The position numbers and the translations under genes were made by a program. The notes under the pieces were generated by a model. It was not told the DNA's origin. It was given only the letters and a program-made list of their open reading frames with translations, and did not search any database. Source: Acidobacteriota bacterium (GTDB lineage Bacteria > Acidobacteriota > Terriglobia > Bryobacterales > Bryobacteraceae). Taken from it: a stretch of 64,000 nucleotides of DNA. Below, in pieces: positions 26,354 to 36,006 of this stretch. The stretch lies in contig JACQZR010000120.1 of the NCBI GenBank assembly GCA_016213775.1, positions 1 through 64,000 on the forward strand, in the 5' to 3' direction. Within the stretch, counting starts at the first letter, position 1, and each line of letters begins with the position of its first letter.

Positions 26354-29300
26354 ATGATTCCCATGAAAACTGGATTACTGCTTCTTCTGCAACTGGGGAT
26401 CTTCACCGCTTCAGGATTCGCCCAAACCATCACAGCATCCATAACCGGGACCGTAACGGACTCCACCGGCGCAGCCATCGCCAACGCGAAGGTCATCGCC
26501 TCGAACAACGCAACCGCCCTCACCTACTCGGCGCAAACCAATGGCGCCGGTGTCTACAACCTGCCGTTCCTCCCCGTCGGCTCCTACAACGTCGTGGCTG
26601 AGAATCCGGGCTTCAAGAAGTCCTCGCTTGGGCCGTTCCCACTGGAGGTGAATCAGATCGCACGCATCGACTTCAAGATGGAAATCGGCGAACTTACGCA
26701 GACCGTCGAAGTCAACACCACCGCGCCCATCCTGCAAACCGAATCCACGGCAACGGGCGATTCCATCAACGCCGCCAAGCTCACCTCGCTGCCGTTGAAT
26801 GGCCGCAACTTCGCCACTCTCACGCTGCTCATCCCAGGCGCCATCAGTACCTCACCTACTGTGATGAGCACCTCGGCTCGCTTTCAATCCAGCGGCAGCC
26901 GCCCGCAGGTGAACGGCAATCGCGAACAGACCAACAACTTCCTGCTCGATGGCGTGGAAACCGGCGAGACTGTCGGCAACCGCATCGGCTACCAGCCCAA
27001 CGTGGACGCGCTCGAGGAGGTGAAGGTCATCACCGGCAACGGCGGCGGCGAGTATGGCAACGTCGGCGGCGCCAGCGTCGTGATGACGCTCAAGAGCGGA
27101 ACCAATCAGTTCCATGGCAACCTCTTCGAGTTCCTCCGCAATGACAAGCTCGATGCTAACGGCTTCTTCGCCAACCGCTCCGGCGCAAAACGTAGCGCCT
27201 TCCGCCGCAACATCTTTGGCGGCACTCTTGGCGGGCCGATCAAGCGCAACAAGGCGTTCTTCTTCATGGACTATGAAGGTACTGAGCAGCGCAGCTCCGG
27301 CCCCGCGGCGGCCAGCGTCGCTCCACAGGCGTGGCGTACCGGCAACCTCTCGCAGTTCCTCACGCTGAATCAGATCGTGCGCGATCCAGCCACTGGCACA
27401 GGCGCAGCCACTCGCGTGCCGTTCCCGGGCAACATCATCCCCGCGGCCCGCATCACCAGTCCCGTGGCCGCCAAGCTGTTCAGCAGCCCTGACCTCTATC
27501 CGCTGCCGAACAACACGGGCGCCGGCGCGCTGGGCGTTACCAGCAACTACCTGGCATCGTCGGCGAGCAAGCTTCGCAATCATCAAGCCGACGCGAAGGC
27601 CGACTTCCGGCTCACCGATAAAGACGCCCTCTCCACCCGTTGGTCCATCGGTCGCTATGAAGTTCTCGGCTCGCGCGCCGCGCTTCCCACTTCGCTCACT
27701 ACCGGCACCAACGGTCCGACGACAAGCGCGCTCGTCAACTGGACGCACACATGGTCGCCGCGCCTTGTGAGCGAATCGCGCATCTCTTACAGCCGCACCG
27801 GTGTCGCCGATAACACCATCGACTGGTCCGGCCAACTTGGCATGGACGGCAACTCGAAGTTCGGCATCCCGGGCGGACAGCCCATCGCGGGCCTTAGCGG
27901 CATCACGCTTGGGGGCGGATTGACCGGCATCGGCGCGGGCGCTTCCATGGCCGATTCGAAGCAGAACAACTATCAGGCGCAGACGCACTTCACCTACCAG
28001 GCGTCGGCGCACCTGCTCAAGTTCGGCGGCCAGATCTTCCGCGCCCAACAGAACCACTATTACTCGGGCAACAACGGCGCCCTCGGCACGTTCACCTACT
28101 CGGGCGGCTATAGTGGCATCGACTACGGCGACTTCCTGTTGAACACGCTATCGGCGAAAGGCCGTGGCGCGGTGACGGGCAAGTGGGGCCAGCGGCACTG
28201 GCGCAACGCCGTCTACTTCCAGGACGATTGGAAAGCCCGCCGCAACCTGACGCTCAATCTCGGACTGCGCTGGGAATACATCTCGCCGCTCTACGAAGTG
28301 GCCGACCGCCAGGTGAACATCAACACCTACACCGGCGCTCTCATTTATCCCGGAAAGACCGAGTTTGGCCGCGCGCTCTACAAGCCCTACCGCAAACAGT
28401 TCATGCCGACCATCGGATTTGCCTGGACGCCGGAGGCGTTCCACAGCAAGCTGGTGGTTCGCGGCGGCTATCGTTTCTCCAGCTTCCTGGAAGGCACCGG
28501 CGCAAACCTGCGGCTGCCGCTGAATCCGCCCTTCTTCATCGAATCGAACGTCAACTTTGATGCCGCCACGCCGGGTGACATTCGCACTGGCTTTGCCGAT
28601 GTGATCGGCGCGGGCGACCTCACCGGCCCACGCACGGGTGCGGCGCCGTTCTACCAGGCGCGCGCATGGGATCTCGATCTCCGGCCGCAGTTCACGAATC
28701 AGTACAACTTCACCCTCGAATACCAGTTCGCCAAGGCGACCTCGGTCTCGGCGGCCTACGTCGGCAATCGCGCCACGCACCTCATCGTGCCGCACGAAGC
28801 CAACCAGCCGCTGCCTGGAACCGGTCCGTTCAATACATGGATCAACCTCAACGACCGCCGTCCACTGGCGAAGGTGCTCCCGAACGTCGGCAACATCGCG
28901 CTCACGGAATCGAGCGGTACCAGCCGCTACAACTCGCTTCAGATGATGGTTCGCTCGCGTATGTCGGGCGGCCTGGAGTTGATCTCGTCGTACACGTTCT
29001 CCAAGACTCTGACCGACAACCTTGGCTACTACGGCTGCGCTGCGGTGCTCTCCGACGGCGCATACTGGCAGAACGCCTATGACCGCCACGCCAACTTCGG
29101 CCCGGCCTGCTTTGATGCCAGGCACAACTTCAGCGTCGGCGGACTCTACAACGTCCCGCTCGGCAAGGGCAAGAGATTCGGCTCGGGCATGGGCAAAGCC
29201 GTGGACCTGATCCTCGGCGGATGGAGCGCGAGCTATTTCCTTACTGCGCATTCGGGCTTCCCGGTAAGTATCAACGCTCCCGCGGCGCAGACGAACACCG

Positions 29301-29710
29301 GACAGTCCGTGCGCGGCAATGTGCGCGCCAATTACTACCGCAAGATGAATATCGGGACGCAGACCGTCGACCGTTTCTTCGGCCCTGTGGATGCGACCAC
29401 CTTCTGCGCCGCTGGTGTGGACAACGGCACCTGCGCGTACGGCATTCCGGCACTCGGCACGTTCGGCACCGGCGGCGTCGGCACCGAACGCGCGCCGAGC
29501 TTCTTCAACTTCGATGCCTCACTCGGCAAGAAGTTCCGCGTGACGGAACGGCAGTACGTCGATTTCCGGATGGAGCTGTTCAACGCGTTCAACCACGTCA
29601 GCTTCGGACCTCCGGGGCGCGACATCACGGCGGTGGCGAGTTTCGGCCAGATCACTTCGCAGGTAACTTCTCCGCGCAACATCCAGTTCGGACTGAAGTA
29701 CGTTTTCTGA
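26354..29710 (+). CDS. TonB-dependent receptor, Oar-like
   Basis: This is an outer-membrane receptor of 1118 aa (1115 if started at 26363). The signal peptide MKTGLLLLLQLGIFTASGFAQ starts at the second ATG. A CarboxypepD_reg-like domain (ITGTVTDSTGAAIANAKV) spans about residues 28-110, the plug carries LNGRNFATLTLL, and the barrel closes with NIQFGLKYVF. The promoter at 26322-26350 predicts a start at 26363 rather than 26354. It is divergent from the S9 peptidase. Its 3' end is 18 bp from the stop of the CHAT gene on the other strand, with no obvious terminator between them. The ligand is unknown. Confidence 0.92.
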   Translation: MIPMKTGLLLLLQLGIFTASGFAQTITASITGTVTDSTGAAIANAKVIASNNATALTYSAQTNGAGVYNLPFLPVGSYNVVAENPGFKKSSLGPFPLEVNQIARIDFKMEIGELTQTVEVNTTAPILQTESTATGDSINAAKLTSLPLNGRNFATLTLLIPGAISTSPTVMSTSARFQSSGSRPQVNGNREQTNNFLLDGVETGETVGNRIGYQPNVDALEEVKVITGNGGGEYGNVGGASVVMTLKSGTNQFHGNLFEFLRNDKLDANGFFANRSGAKRSAFRRNIFGGTLGGPIKRNKAFFFMDYEGTEQRSSGPAAASVAPQAWRTGNLSQFLTLNQIVRDPATGTGAATRVPFPGNIIPAARITSPVAAKLFSSPDLYPLPNNTGAGALGVTSNYLASSASKLRNHQADAKADFRLTDKDALSTRWSIGRYEVLGSRAALPTSLTTGTNGPTTSALVNWTHTWSPRLVSESRISYSRTGVADNTIDWSGQLGMDGNSKFGIPGGQPIAGLSGITLGGGLTGIGAGASMADSKQNNYQAQTHFTYQASAHLLKFGGQIFRAQQNHYYSGNNGALGTFTYSGGYSGIDYGDFLLNTLSAKGRGAVTGKWGQRHWRNAVYFQDDWKARRNLTLNLGLRWEYISPLYEVADRQVNINTYTGALIYPGKTEFGRALYKPYRKQFMPTIGFAWTPEAFHSKLVVRGGYRFSSFLEGTGANLRLPLNPPFFIESNVNFDAATPGDIRTGFADVIGAGDLTGPRTGAAPFYQARAWDLDLRPQFTNQYNFTLEYQFAKATSVSAAYVGNRATHLIVPHEANQPLPGTGPFNTWINLNDRRPLAKVLPNVGNIALTESSGTSRYNSLQMMVRSRMSGGLELISSYTFSKTLTDNLGYYGCAAVLSDGAYWQNAYDRHANFGPACFDARHNFSVGGLYNVPLGKGKRFGSGMGKAVDLILGGWSASYFLTAHSGFPVSINAPAAQTNTGQSVRGNVRANYYRKMNIGTQTVDRFFGPVDATTFCAAGVDNGTCAYGIPALGTFGTGGVGTERAPSFFNFDASLGKKFRVTERQYVDFRMELFNAFNHVSFGPPGRDITAVASFGQITSQVTSPRNIQFGLKYVF

Positions 29711-29728
29711 TAGCCCGTACTGTCCGGT

Positions 29729-32700
29729 TCAAGGCCAACAGGCGATCACGCGCTCCAGTGCAGCACTGGTGCGGCTGAGCGCGGTGGGCCCGCCAAGAAG
29801 CTCGACGCATTCCGCCATGTAGTCAAACCACTGCACCATTTCGGCTCTGGTGGAACGGGAAAGCAGGTGTAGCGCCTGCGTCAGCACCTCATACAACTCC
29901 GGCTCCGGCAGCGCCGCAATGAGCGGCGAGACCTTCCTTAAGCTCTCTCTGCTATTCAAGGGTAGGAGTCCATTCCACACTTGCGCCGCTGCCTTGCGCC
30001 ATTCCGGGTTGGCGCGGTCACGGGTGTTGATCAGCAGACGGACACGCAAGTCATAGGGCACATCGGCGGTGAGCACCAGCCGGATGGCCTCGTTTTTCGC
30101 GTCGTTGCCGACAGCGTCGGATTGGAACATGGCTTGGAGAGCATGAGCCCGTGCGCCCGGGATGTCGATCTGGCGGGCAAGATCGTAGGCATGTTGGGCC
30201 AATTCCGGATGCGCCGCGAGCCTGGCTATTGCCAGGGCACGATCCCAGGGTTTGACAATCGCCCGCACCCGCTCCAACCTCTGTTCGTTGGTGTCGTCCT
30301 TCTTCTCCAGGACGACCGTTTCCGGCAGCCGGTCTCGCCACGTGGCCAGCAGATCCGGACGGTCCTGCAGCCGTTTGGCAATCAGGACAATGGAATCCCT
30401 GTCCCGGAAGTGCTGCCCGATAGTGGGCAACATCGCCGGCAGCAGGTCATCCGGTAACTGCTCCAGCACGCCCGCAACCCCGTAGGACAAAGTGAGCAAC
30501 GACCTCCAGGCGTCGCTTCGCGCAGGCTCCGCCAGCATCGGGGCGATACGCAGAATGATGTGAGTCCAGGGTGCCTGCCACGTCCACTTGTGATCCATCA
30601 CCAGGCCAAGAACACGCATTGAGGCTACCGCCTTCTCCGATTGCGGCGCGCAAGCGGCCAGTGAGGCAATCCAGTCGAGGTACACATCTCCGGCCTCTCC
30701 TCCGATGACCTCGTTATCAATCGCCCGCGTCCATTCGGCACGCCAAACCCGCTCTCGCTCCTGCTCGGGGAGCCTGGAAAGCCGTACGCCGATTCTCCCT
30801 GGCAGGTGGGGGTCTAAGAACTCCAGCGCGCCGTCAACGCCGGAGGTGTCGAACCTTTCCAATCCATTCATGGCCGCAAGCGCGTCTTCGCCGGAGGACA
30901 TTCTCTGCTCGGCAAGCGCAAGAAGCTGTCGCAGAGCGTCCGTACGCCCGCTCCCCTCCAATCGTTGTGCAAGCGCGATAAGACACGCTACGCGGTTATC
31001 ATACGCGTCCATGCCGCCGATGGCTTCCAGGCAATGGTCCGTGGTCTGGCGCAACAGAACATCGGGTAGCGAGGCGATGGCCACGTGCACGTTGGCTGGC
31101 GCGAGGAACCCGCGCAGAATCTCCAAACGGTTGTCGGGCCAACGGAAAAACAGCAGATGGAGTGGCAACTCCACGCCACGCCGCGCTAGTTCCAACACCG
31201 TGTCGAAGCCGTCGTCACCGCGCGGCGCGAGATAGCGTTCCAATAGCCATTCTCGAACTGGTCTGTATTTGTAGTGGTAGTCACGGCCCACTGCGAGAGC
31301 GTTCTCCAAATCGCCGTCATTCACAAACAGAAAGGCGAGGTCGCAGCACATCGCCTCGCGGTGAGTGCCTGTGATTTCGTTGGCCGCGCCTAAGGCGGCC
31401 GCCGTATTGCCGGCGCGGATGAGACGGCCGGCTTCGCCGAACCGCAACCGGTCCTGGGCATTCCCAATCTCCCTGCGGGCTTCTTCCAGGGTCCCGCTGT
31501 CCCCAATCCGCTGGCAGGCTTCCAGCAAGCGCCGCGCCTGCTGGGCGTTCAGGTACGGCGCAAGAAATGGAATCAGGTTCACCGGAGCAAGCAACCGGCC
31601 CGGATTCTCGCATACCGCCGCGAAGATAGCGTCTCTTGCCGGAGACGCCGCAATGGCCCGGCAGATGATACCGATGCACTCGCGGCAAAGCGCGGGATAG
31701 CGCGATCGCTCGACCGCCATCATGAGGGCCTGGGCTCCAGGCGCCAGCAGCGACTCTATGTCCTCCAGGCGGAAAGCCGGCGCGAACGTTACGATCGCCG
31801 TGCAGAGGCCGGTCTCATCACCCAGGTCTCGGGCAAGCGCGTCTGCATCCTCGCTGGTGAGCCGTGCCACGGTGGCAGCCAACACTTCGCGGTTGCGGAA
31901 AAGATCCCCCGCCTCCAACTGATTCCGCACAATCGCCAGGCACTGCTCCGCTGTGAGCCGCGGGGTCAGCTTCGGGATCACCTGGAGGTCGCCGCCGTCC
32001 AACTTCAGCGCCACGAACTCGGGGGCAATCGCCGCGGATTTGAGCGCGGCGTCCACTAGTTTCCCGATCTCCTCGTCATCCAAATGGGCGGCAATTTGCC
32101 CCACAACATCCGGCGCCGGATTTGTTTGGAGCACCGCACTTGCCAGTTGGCGCGCCCTTGCTCCATCCACCAGCGGAAGCAGCAGCACAGCGGCCGGCAC
32201 ACGGCTCTTCGTCAGCGGCAGCCGTAGCACGCGCGCGAGAACAGCTTCCACAACGGCAGCTCGTTGTTCTGCTTGCAGTGCTGGAGCCAGCGCCAACAGC
32301 GCAAGATCCCGCGAGTCTTCATGGGACGGCTTCCCGGCCGATTCCCAAACGGACCAGACTCTCTCGGGCCGCAGCCAGCGCGACACAGATCGAATTCTCT
32401 CCACCTCGGCTGCTGTGATGGCCGCGCCGAGAATAGGCACCGCGATGGCTTCGCGCGCTGCTTCGTCCAACCGCTGGCCCAGCGCCTCCACCACTTCCAG
32501 TGGAACTTGCGCGGGATTGCCAAACAACCCGAGCACGGTAGTTGCATCAGCGGAATGCAACCAGAGCGCAAGCCCCACCGCCACTCGCTTGCGCGCCTCC
32601 TCGTAGGCCACGGGGTCACGAAAGTTGCCGAGCTCATCGTTGCCGCTCTCTTCAATCCACAGGGTGTCGCGCCGCAGCAGTTCCAGGGCTCTGGGCACGC

Positions 32701-35700
32701 GACCACAAGCGGCGAAGCGGAGGATGAGTCCGGGCGGCACGGTAGGGCCAAGCACTATGGCCTGTTCCAGCAGGGCCTCATCCAGAAGCGACGCCACGCT
32801 CGCCATGCCGAGCATCTGCTGCACAGGGTCCGGAATCTGGCGCAGGTGAGCAAGTGCCTGAGCGCCAGTCCAGACCTTCTTCTCCACAAGTGCGGCCAGC
32901 AGCTCCGGCGGGATGTTCGAGGCCAGGCTCTTGACGCTGGCGAATGTCAGCGCGCACTCCACGGCACGGTCCAGGTATAGCGGTTGCGCGCCGCTCTGCA
33001 CTCGCCTGGCATCATCGGATTCGAGTGCGCGCCACGCTCGCTCCACGTCGTTGAGAAAGCCGTTGAACGCACCTTCAAAGGCCAGCCAGGCGCGCCGCCA
33101 GCCATCCGATACTAAAGCGAGCAGAGCCTCGCACGGTTGTGGTGTGCGTTGCAGATGCGCTCCATAGTATTGCACCAGGTACGGGGGGACCTGCTCCGGG
33201 GGGAGGCTGCCGGCATTGATCTCTCCGACGGCGGAGGCTCCCCAATTGAGGAAGCGCTGATCCCACTCGCGGCGCTCCCGCAGCGAGAGCAGGCCGTAGA
33301 AATGAATGGACAGCTTCGGGTGGCTGAACACAAAGCCCTGCTCGCGGCCGTCGCCGATGACGTAACGGCTCAGCGGACGCAGCGACTCCTCCAGGCTCCA
33401 CGTGTTCAGCCCGCTCTCGTCCGGCGCCAGTTGCAGCAGATCGTCCACGCGCAGCGGGCCCAGCGCACAGGCGAGCAGGTTCAGCAAACACTGTGTTGCA
33501 GCCTCGCGTAGCGGAGAAGTGTTTCCCCAAAGCTGTTGCTGATCCTTCCACCATTTCTGGAAATAACCTGACAGCCCGGGACGGATCTCCCGCAGATCCT
33601 CGGGCTGCAGCCGGTTGGCAGTTTGGCCGCGGTCCCAAAGATCCTCCACATACAGGCGCACCAGCAGTGGATCGCCTTCACTCAAGCGATGCAGTTCTCC
33701 GACGATGTCTACACGCGCGCCCAATTTGTCCAACGGCGCGCCCATGGTGAGCATCACATCCGAGACACCTTCCCGCGACAGCGGCTCGAGCTCCATTGCT
33801 TCGCCGAGACCGTATTCCCATCCCAGGGTTTGCAGCCAGCCTTCGCCATCCGTATCGCCGGCGCGATACCGCGCGGTCACGAGCACCTTCAGGCCTTCGG
33901 GCGGCTGCTTGGGGAAGAGGCCCGCTTCGGCATTCCAATCCGCCGCCTCATCCAATCCGTCGATGACCACCAGCAATCGCCGCCCGCCTGGCAGGCTTCG
34001 CCGCAGATAGCTGGCGACAAGCCCTCGCCACACATCCACGGTTGTATCGGCGGAGGACGGAACCTCTTCTCCGAACTCGGTGGCCAGCCGCGCGGCAAGC
34101 GAGGCAAAGACGACGCTGGCCAGGTTGGTGCGGAAGCGAATGGAGACCGGCACGAAGACAACACTGACGCCGGCTCTGCCAGTCAGACCCGCGCACCAAC
34201 GGGTGACGAGCGCCGATTTGCCGCGGCCCGCCACCGCGGCCAGCAGCGCGTAAGGCCGTCGATCCTCGCCTTCCAGCCAGGCCTGCAACGACGTAGCATC
34301 GGCGCCGCGGCCCCCGTAGGGCACAGGCCGCCCGGCCGTCCCCAGATACTCGCCGAGGAAGTTCCCGATGCGGGCGGCGTAGTCCGACGGCAAGTGGTCG
34401 ATACCGGCGACGGCATTCGTCAAAAAGAGCGGAGCCTGATGGTGTACAAAGAGCCAGTGGCGCAGCGCGGCATCGAAGCGGCTTGCGAGATCGGTGTCGC
34501 TTTGGAACACGGTGACACCGGGCCTGGTCTTCCACTCTTCCGGAATGGGCGTGTCCGCCAGACAGGAGAGCAGGCACTGGTGGGCGCTCTCCAACACCGT
34601 TGATGCCTGGGCGGCGTTGACCGCAACGCACCAGTCAAATGCGGGGAAGTCTCTCCGGTAACGGTCGAGCACATCGAGCATTGGCTGGCGCTCGCCGCCT
34701 TCCCAGTGCAGGATCACCGGCACGCGGGGCGCGGGCACTGCCGCCTCCACCGGCGGCGCCGCGTCGGACCCATCCCACAGTTGGCCGGTGATGAGGCGCG
34801 AAAAGAGAACCGGCATCCAGTAATCGTGGCAGCCGGCGCTGGCTGTGCGTTCGCGCGCCACGCACATCGCGCGGTCGATCTGTCCTCCTCCTTTGGATAG
34901 CTCCGCGAGGAAGTCCGGCATGAAACAGGCAACGGTGGACATGAGCACCTTGCCTTGCATTGCCACCACTGCCGCGATGCCGGCGTCGACCAGTTGAGGA
35001 CCCAAGGCACTGAGCGTGCCGGACGCAACCGTGTTCTGGCCATCCATACTCTCGCAAGAGGCAAGAATGACAAGACGGGGTTGGCCCTGGGATCGTCGAA
35101 TGCGCGGCAGCAACTCTTCCGCGAAGACTTCGCCTTCTTCCAGAAGCAGCACGGCTTCGCCCTCTTCGGTCAATCCGCCATGGCAGACAATGTAGAGAAT
35201 GTCGTAGCCGCGGTCCAACTGATCGAGCATGCCGGCCACGGTGGCTGGGCCAACGCTATCCGGCTCTCCGGTTGCCAGGACGTTCCAGGCGATGCCTGCG
35301 CCTCGGAACCCTTCCTCAGCCCGCTTGCGTTCGCCGCGGACATCCACCGGCGCCATGCGGTGGAAGTGGCCGGGCAGGGAAGGATCTCCACGAAGCTCCA
35401 CCTTTCCGGCATCGGCGTAGCTGGCAATCACAACCAGCGCCCTGGCTTCTGCTCTGCCGCGCACCTGCGGCTGCCGGCTCGGATTTCTGCTGTTCAGATA
35501 GCGGGAGAAAGTGATACGGGAACCTTGAAACAGCGGTGAGCCGTCCGCATCGCAAAGGACCTCCCACGGAAGCCGGTGTAGGTTTGTCTCGGCCGGGTCG
35601 ATGTAGAGTCGAACGCGAAGGGCGTCACCGGTGGTTGTAGCCGCGTACAGACCTCGTCGGATGGATTCGCTGGCAAACAGTTTCCTTCCGAGCTCCGAGC

Positions 35701-35875
35701 CTCGATCCTCAAGCGGTTTGGCAAATATCCTGTCGGGGTGAATGTCTGCGTAGGCCTTACCCTCTTCCGGGAAGCGGGTTTCTTCTTTCCGTAGGTTGAA
35801 CAGGCGCAATTCAACGGGATACCCACCGGCTTCGTGGGGTCGAATCGTGATTTCAAGCTCGGCGCACGGGACCAT
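29729..35875 (-). CDS. Giant CHAT protease-STAND NTPase with long C-terminal helical repeats
   Basis: This is a 2048-aa protein. From the chosen ATG (35875; an upstream GTG at 35926 is less likely) it has an N-terminal region (about residues 1-130), a CHAT caspase-like protease (about 140-370) with His232 in YIVCHGG and Cys274 in LASCES, a linker domain (about 385-510), and a STAND/NACHT-type NTPase with P-loop AVAGRGKS (547-554) and Walker B VVIDGLDEA (636-644). About 1200 residues of helical repeats follow. The order resembles CHAT/caspase-STAND proteins linked to bacterial immunity or regulated proteolysis: repeats as sensor, NTPase as switch, protease as effector. No obvious partner substrate gene is adjacent. 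A TATACT box lies just upstream, giving a leader of about 8 nt. Confidence 0.85.
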   Translation of the reverse strand: MVPCAELEITIRPHEAGGYPVELRLFNLRKEETRFPEEGKAYADIHPDRIFAKPLEDRGSELGRKLFASESIRRGLYAATTTGDALRVRLYIDPAETNLHRLPWEVLCDADGSPLFQGSRITFSRYLNSRNPSRQPQVRGRAEARALVVIASYADAGKVELRGDPSLPGHFHRMAPVDVRGERKRAEEGFRGAGIAWNVLATGEPDSVGPATVAGMLDQLDRGYDILYIVCHGGLTEEGEAVLLLEEGEVFAEELLPRIRRSQGQPRLVILASCESMDGQNTVASGTLSALGPQLVDAGIAAVVAMQGKVLMSTVACFMPDFLAELSKGGGQIDRAMCVARERTASAGCHDYWMPVLFSRLITGQLWDGSDAAPPVEAAVPAPRVPVILHWEGGERQPMLDVLDRYRRDFPAFDWCVAVNAAQASTVLESAHQCLLSCLADTPIPEEWKTRPGVTVFQSDTDLASRFDAALRHWLFVHHQAPLFLTNAVAGIDHLPSDYAARIGNFLGEYLGTAGRPVPYGGRGADATSLQAWLEGEDRRPYALLAAVAGRGKSALVTRWCAGLTGRAGVSVVFVPVSIRFRTNLASVVFASLAARLATEFGEEVPSSADTTVDVWRGLVASYLRRSLPGGRRLLVVIDGLDEAADWNAEAGLFPKQPPEGLKVLVTARYRAGDTDGEGWLQTLGWEYGLGEAMELEPLSREGVSDVMLTMGAPLDKLGARVDIVGELHRLSEGDPLLVRLYVEDLWDRGQTANRLQPEDLREIRPGLSGYFQKWWKDQQQLWGNTSPLREAATQCLLNLLACALGPLRVDDLLQLAPDESGLNTWSLEESLRPLSRYVIGDGREQGFVFSHPKLSIHFYGLLSLRERREWDQRFLNWGASAVGEINAGSLPPEQVPPYLVQYYGAHLQRTPQPCEALLALVSDGWRRAWLAFEGAFNGFLNDVERAWRALESDDARRVQSGAQPLYLDRAVECALTFASVKSLASNIPPELLAALVEKKVWTGAQALAHLRQIPDPVQQMLGMASVASLLDEALLEQAIVLGPTVPPGLILRFAACGRVPRALELLRRDTLWIEESGNDELGNFRDPVAYEEARKRVAVGLALWLHSADATTVLGLFGNPAQVPLEVVEALGQRLDEAAREAIAVPILGAAITAAEVERIRSVSRWLRPERVWSVWESAGKPSHEDSRDLALLALAPALQAEQRAAVVEAVLARVLRLPLTKSRVPAAVLLLPLVDGARARQLASAVLQTNPAPDVVGQIAAHLDDEEIGKLVDAALKSAAIAPEFVALKLDGGDLQVIPKLTPRLTAEQCLAIVRNQLEAGDLFRNREVLAATVARLTSEDADALARDLGDETGLCTAIVTFAPAFRLEDIESLLAPGAQALMMAVERSRYPALCRECIGIICRAIAASPARDAIFAAVCENPGRLLAPVNLIPFLAPYLNAQQARRLLEACQRIGDSGTLEEARREIGNAQDRLRFGEAGRLIRAGNTAAALGAANEITGTHREAMCCDLAFLFVNDGDLENALAVGRDYHYKYRPVREWLLERYLAPRGDDGFDTVLELARRGVELPLHLLFFRWPDNRLEILRGFLAPANVHVAIASLPDVLLRQTTDHCLEAIGGMDAYDNRVACLIALAQRLEGSGRTDALRQLLALAEQRMSSGEDALAAMNGLERFDTSGVDGALEFLDPHLPGRIGVRLSRLPEQERERVWRAEWTRAIDNEVIGGEAGDVYLDWIASLAACAPQSEKAVASMRVLGLVMDHKWTWQAPWTHIILRIAPMLAEPARSDAWRSLLTLSYGVAGVLEQLPDDLLPAMLPTIGQHFRDRDSIVLIAKRLQDRPDLLATWRDRLPETVVLEKKDDTNEQRLERVRAIVKPWDRALAIARLAAHPELAQHAYDLARQIDIPGARAHALQAMFQSDAVGNDAKNEAIRLVLTADVPYDLRVRLLINTRDRANPEWRKAAAQVWNGLLPLNSRESLRKVSPLIAALPEPELYEVLTQALHLLSRSTRAEMVQWFDYMAECVELLGGPTALSRTSAALERVIACWP

Positions 35876-35889
35876 CGTGAAAGAAGGCG

Positions 35890-35895
35890 AGTATA
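35890..35895 (-). promoter_or_regulatory. -10 box of the CHAT-STAND gene
   Basis: TATACT on the minus strand lies 14 bp before the ATG at 35875, predicting a transcript that begins about 8 nt before the start codon. No convincing -35 hexamer is seen at 17 bp, so the call is tentative. Confidence 0.35.
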
Positions 35896-36006
35896 CCATT
35901 GATGCGGTCGCAGGCTGGCGTTGCACGTGGCGAGGCTATAGGGCGTTATCGTGGCGCGCCACCGGCCGGCATTGTACGTTTCGGTGACGCAACAGGCTTG
36001 CGCCAG

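Noticed and set aside
26852-28057. 401-residue minus-strand frame inside the receptor at 26354
   Set aside because: Shadow of the coding strand, rich in Ala/Arg/Val without motifs.
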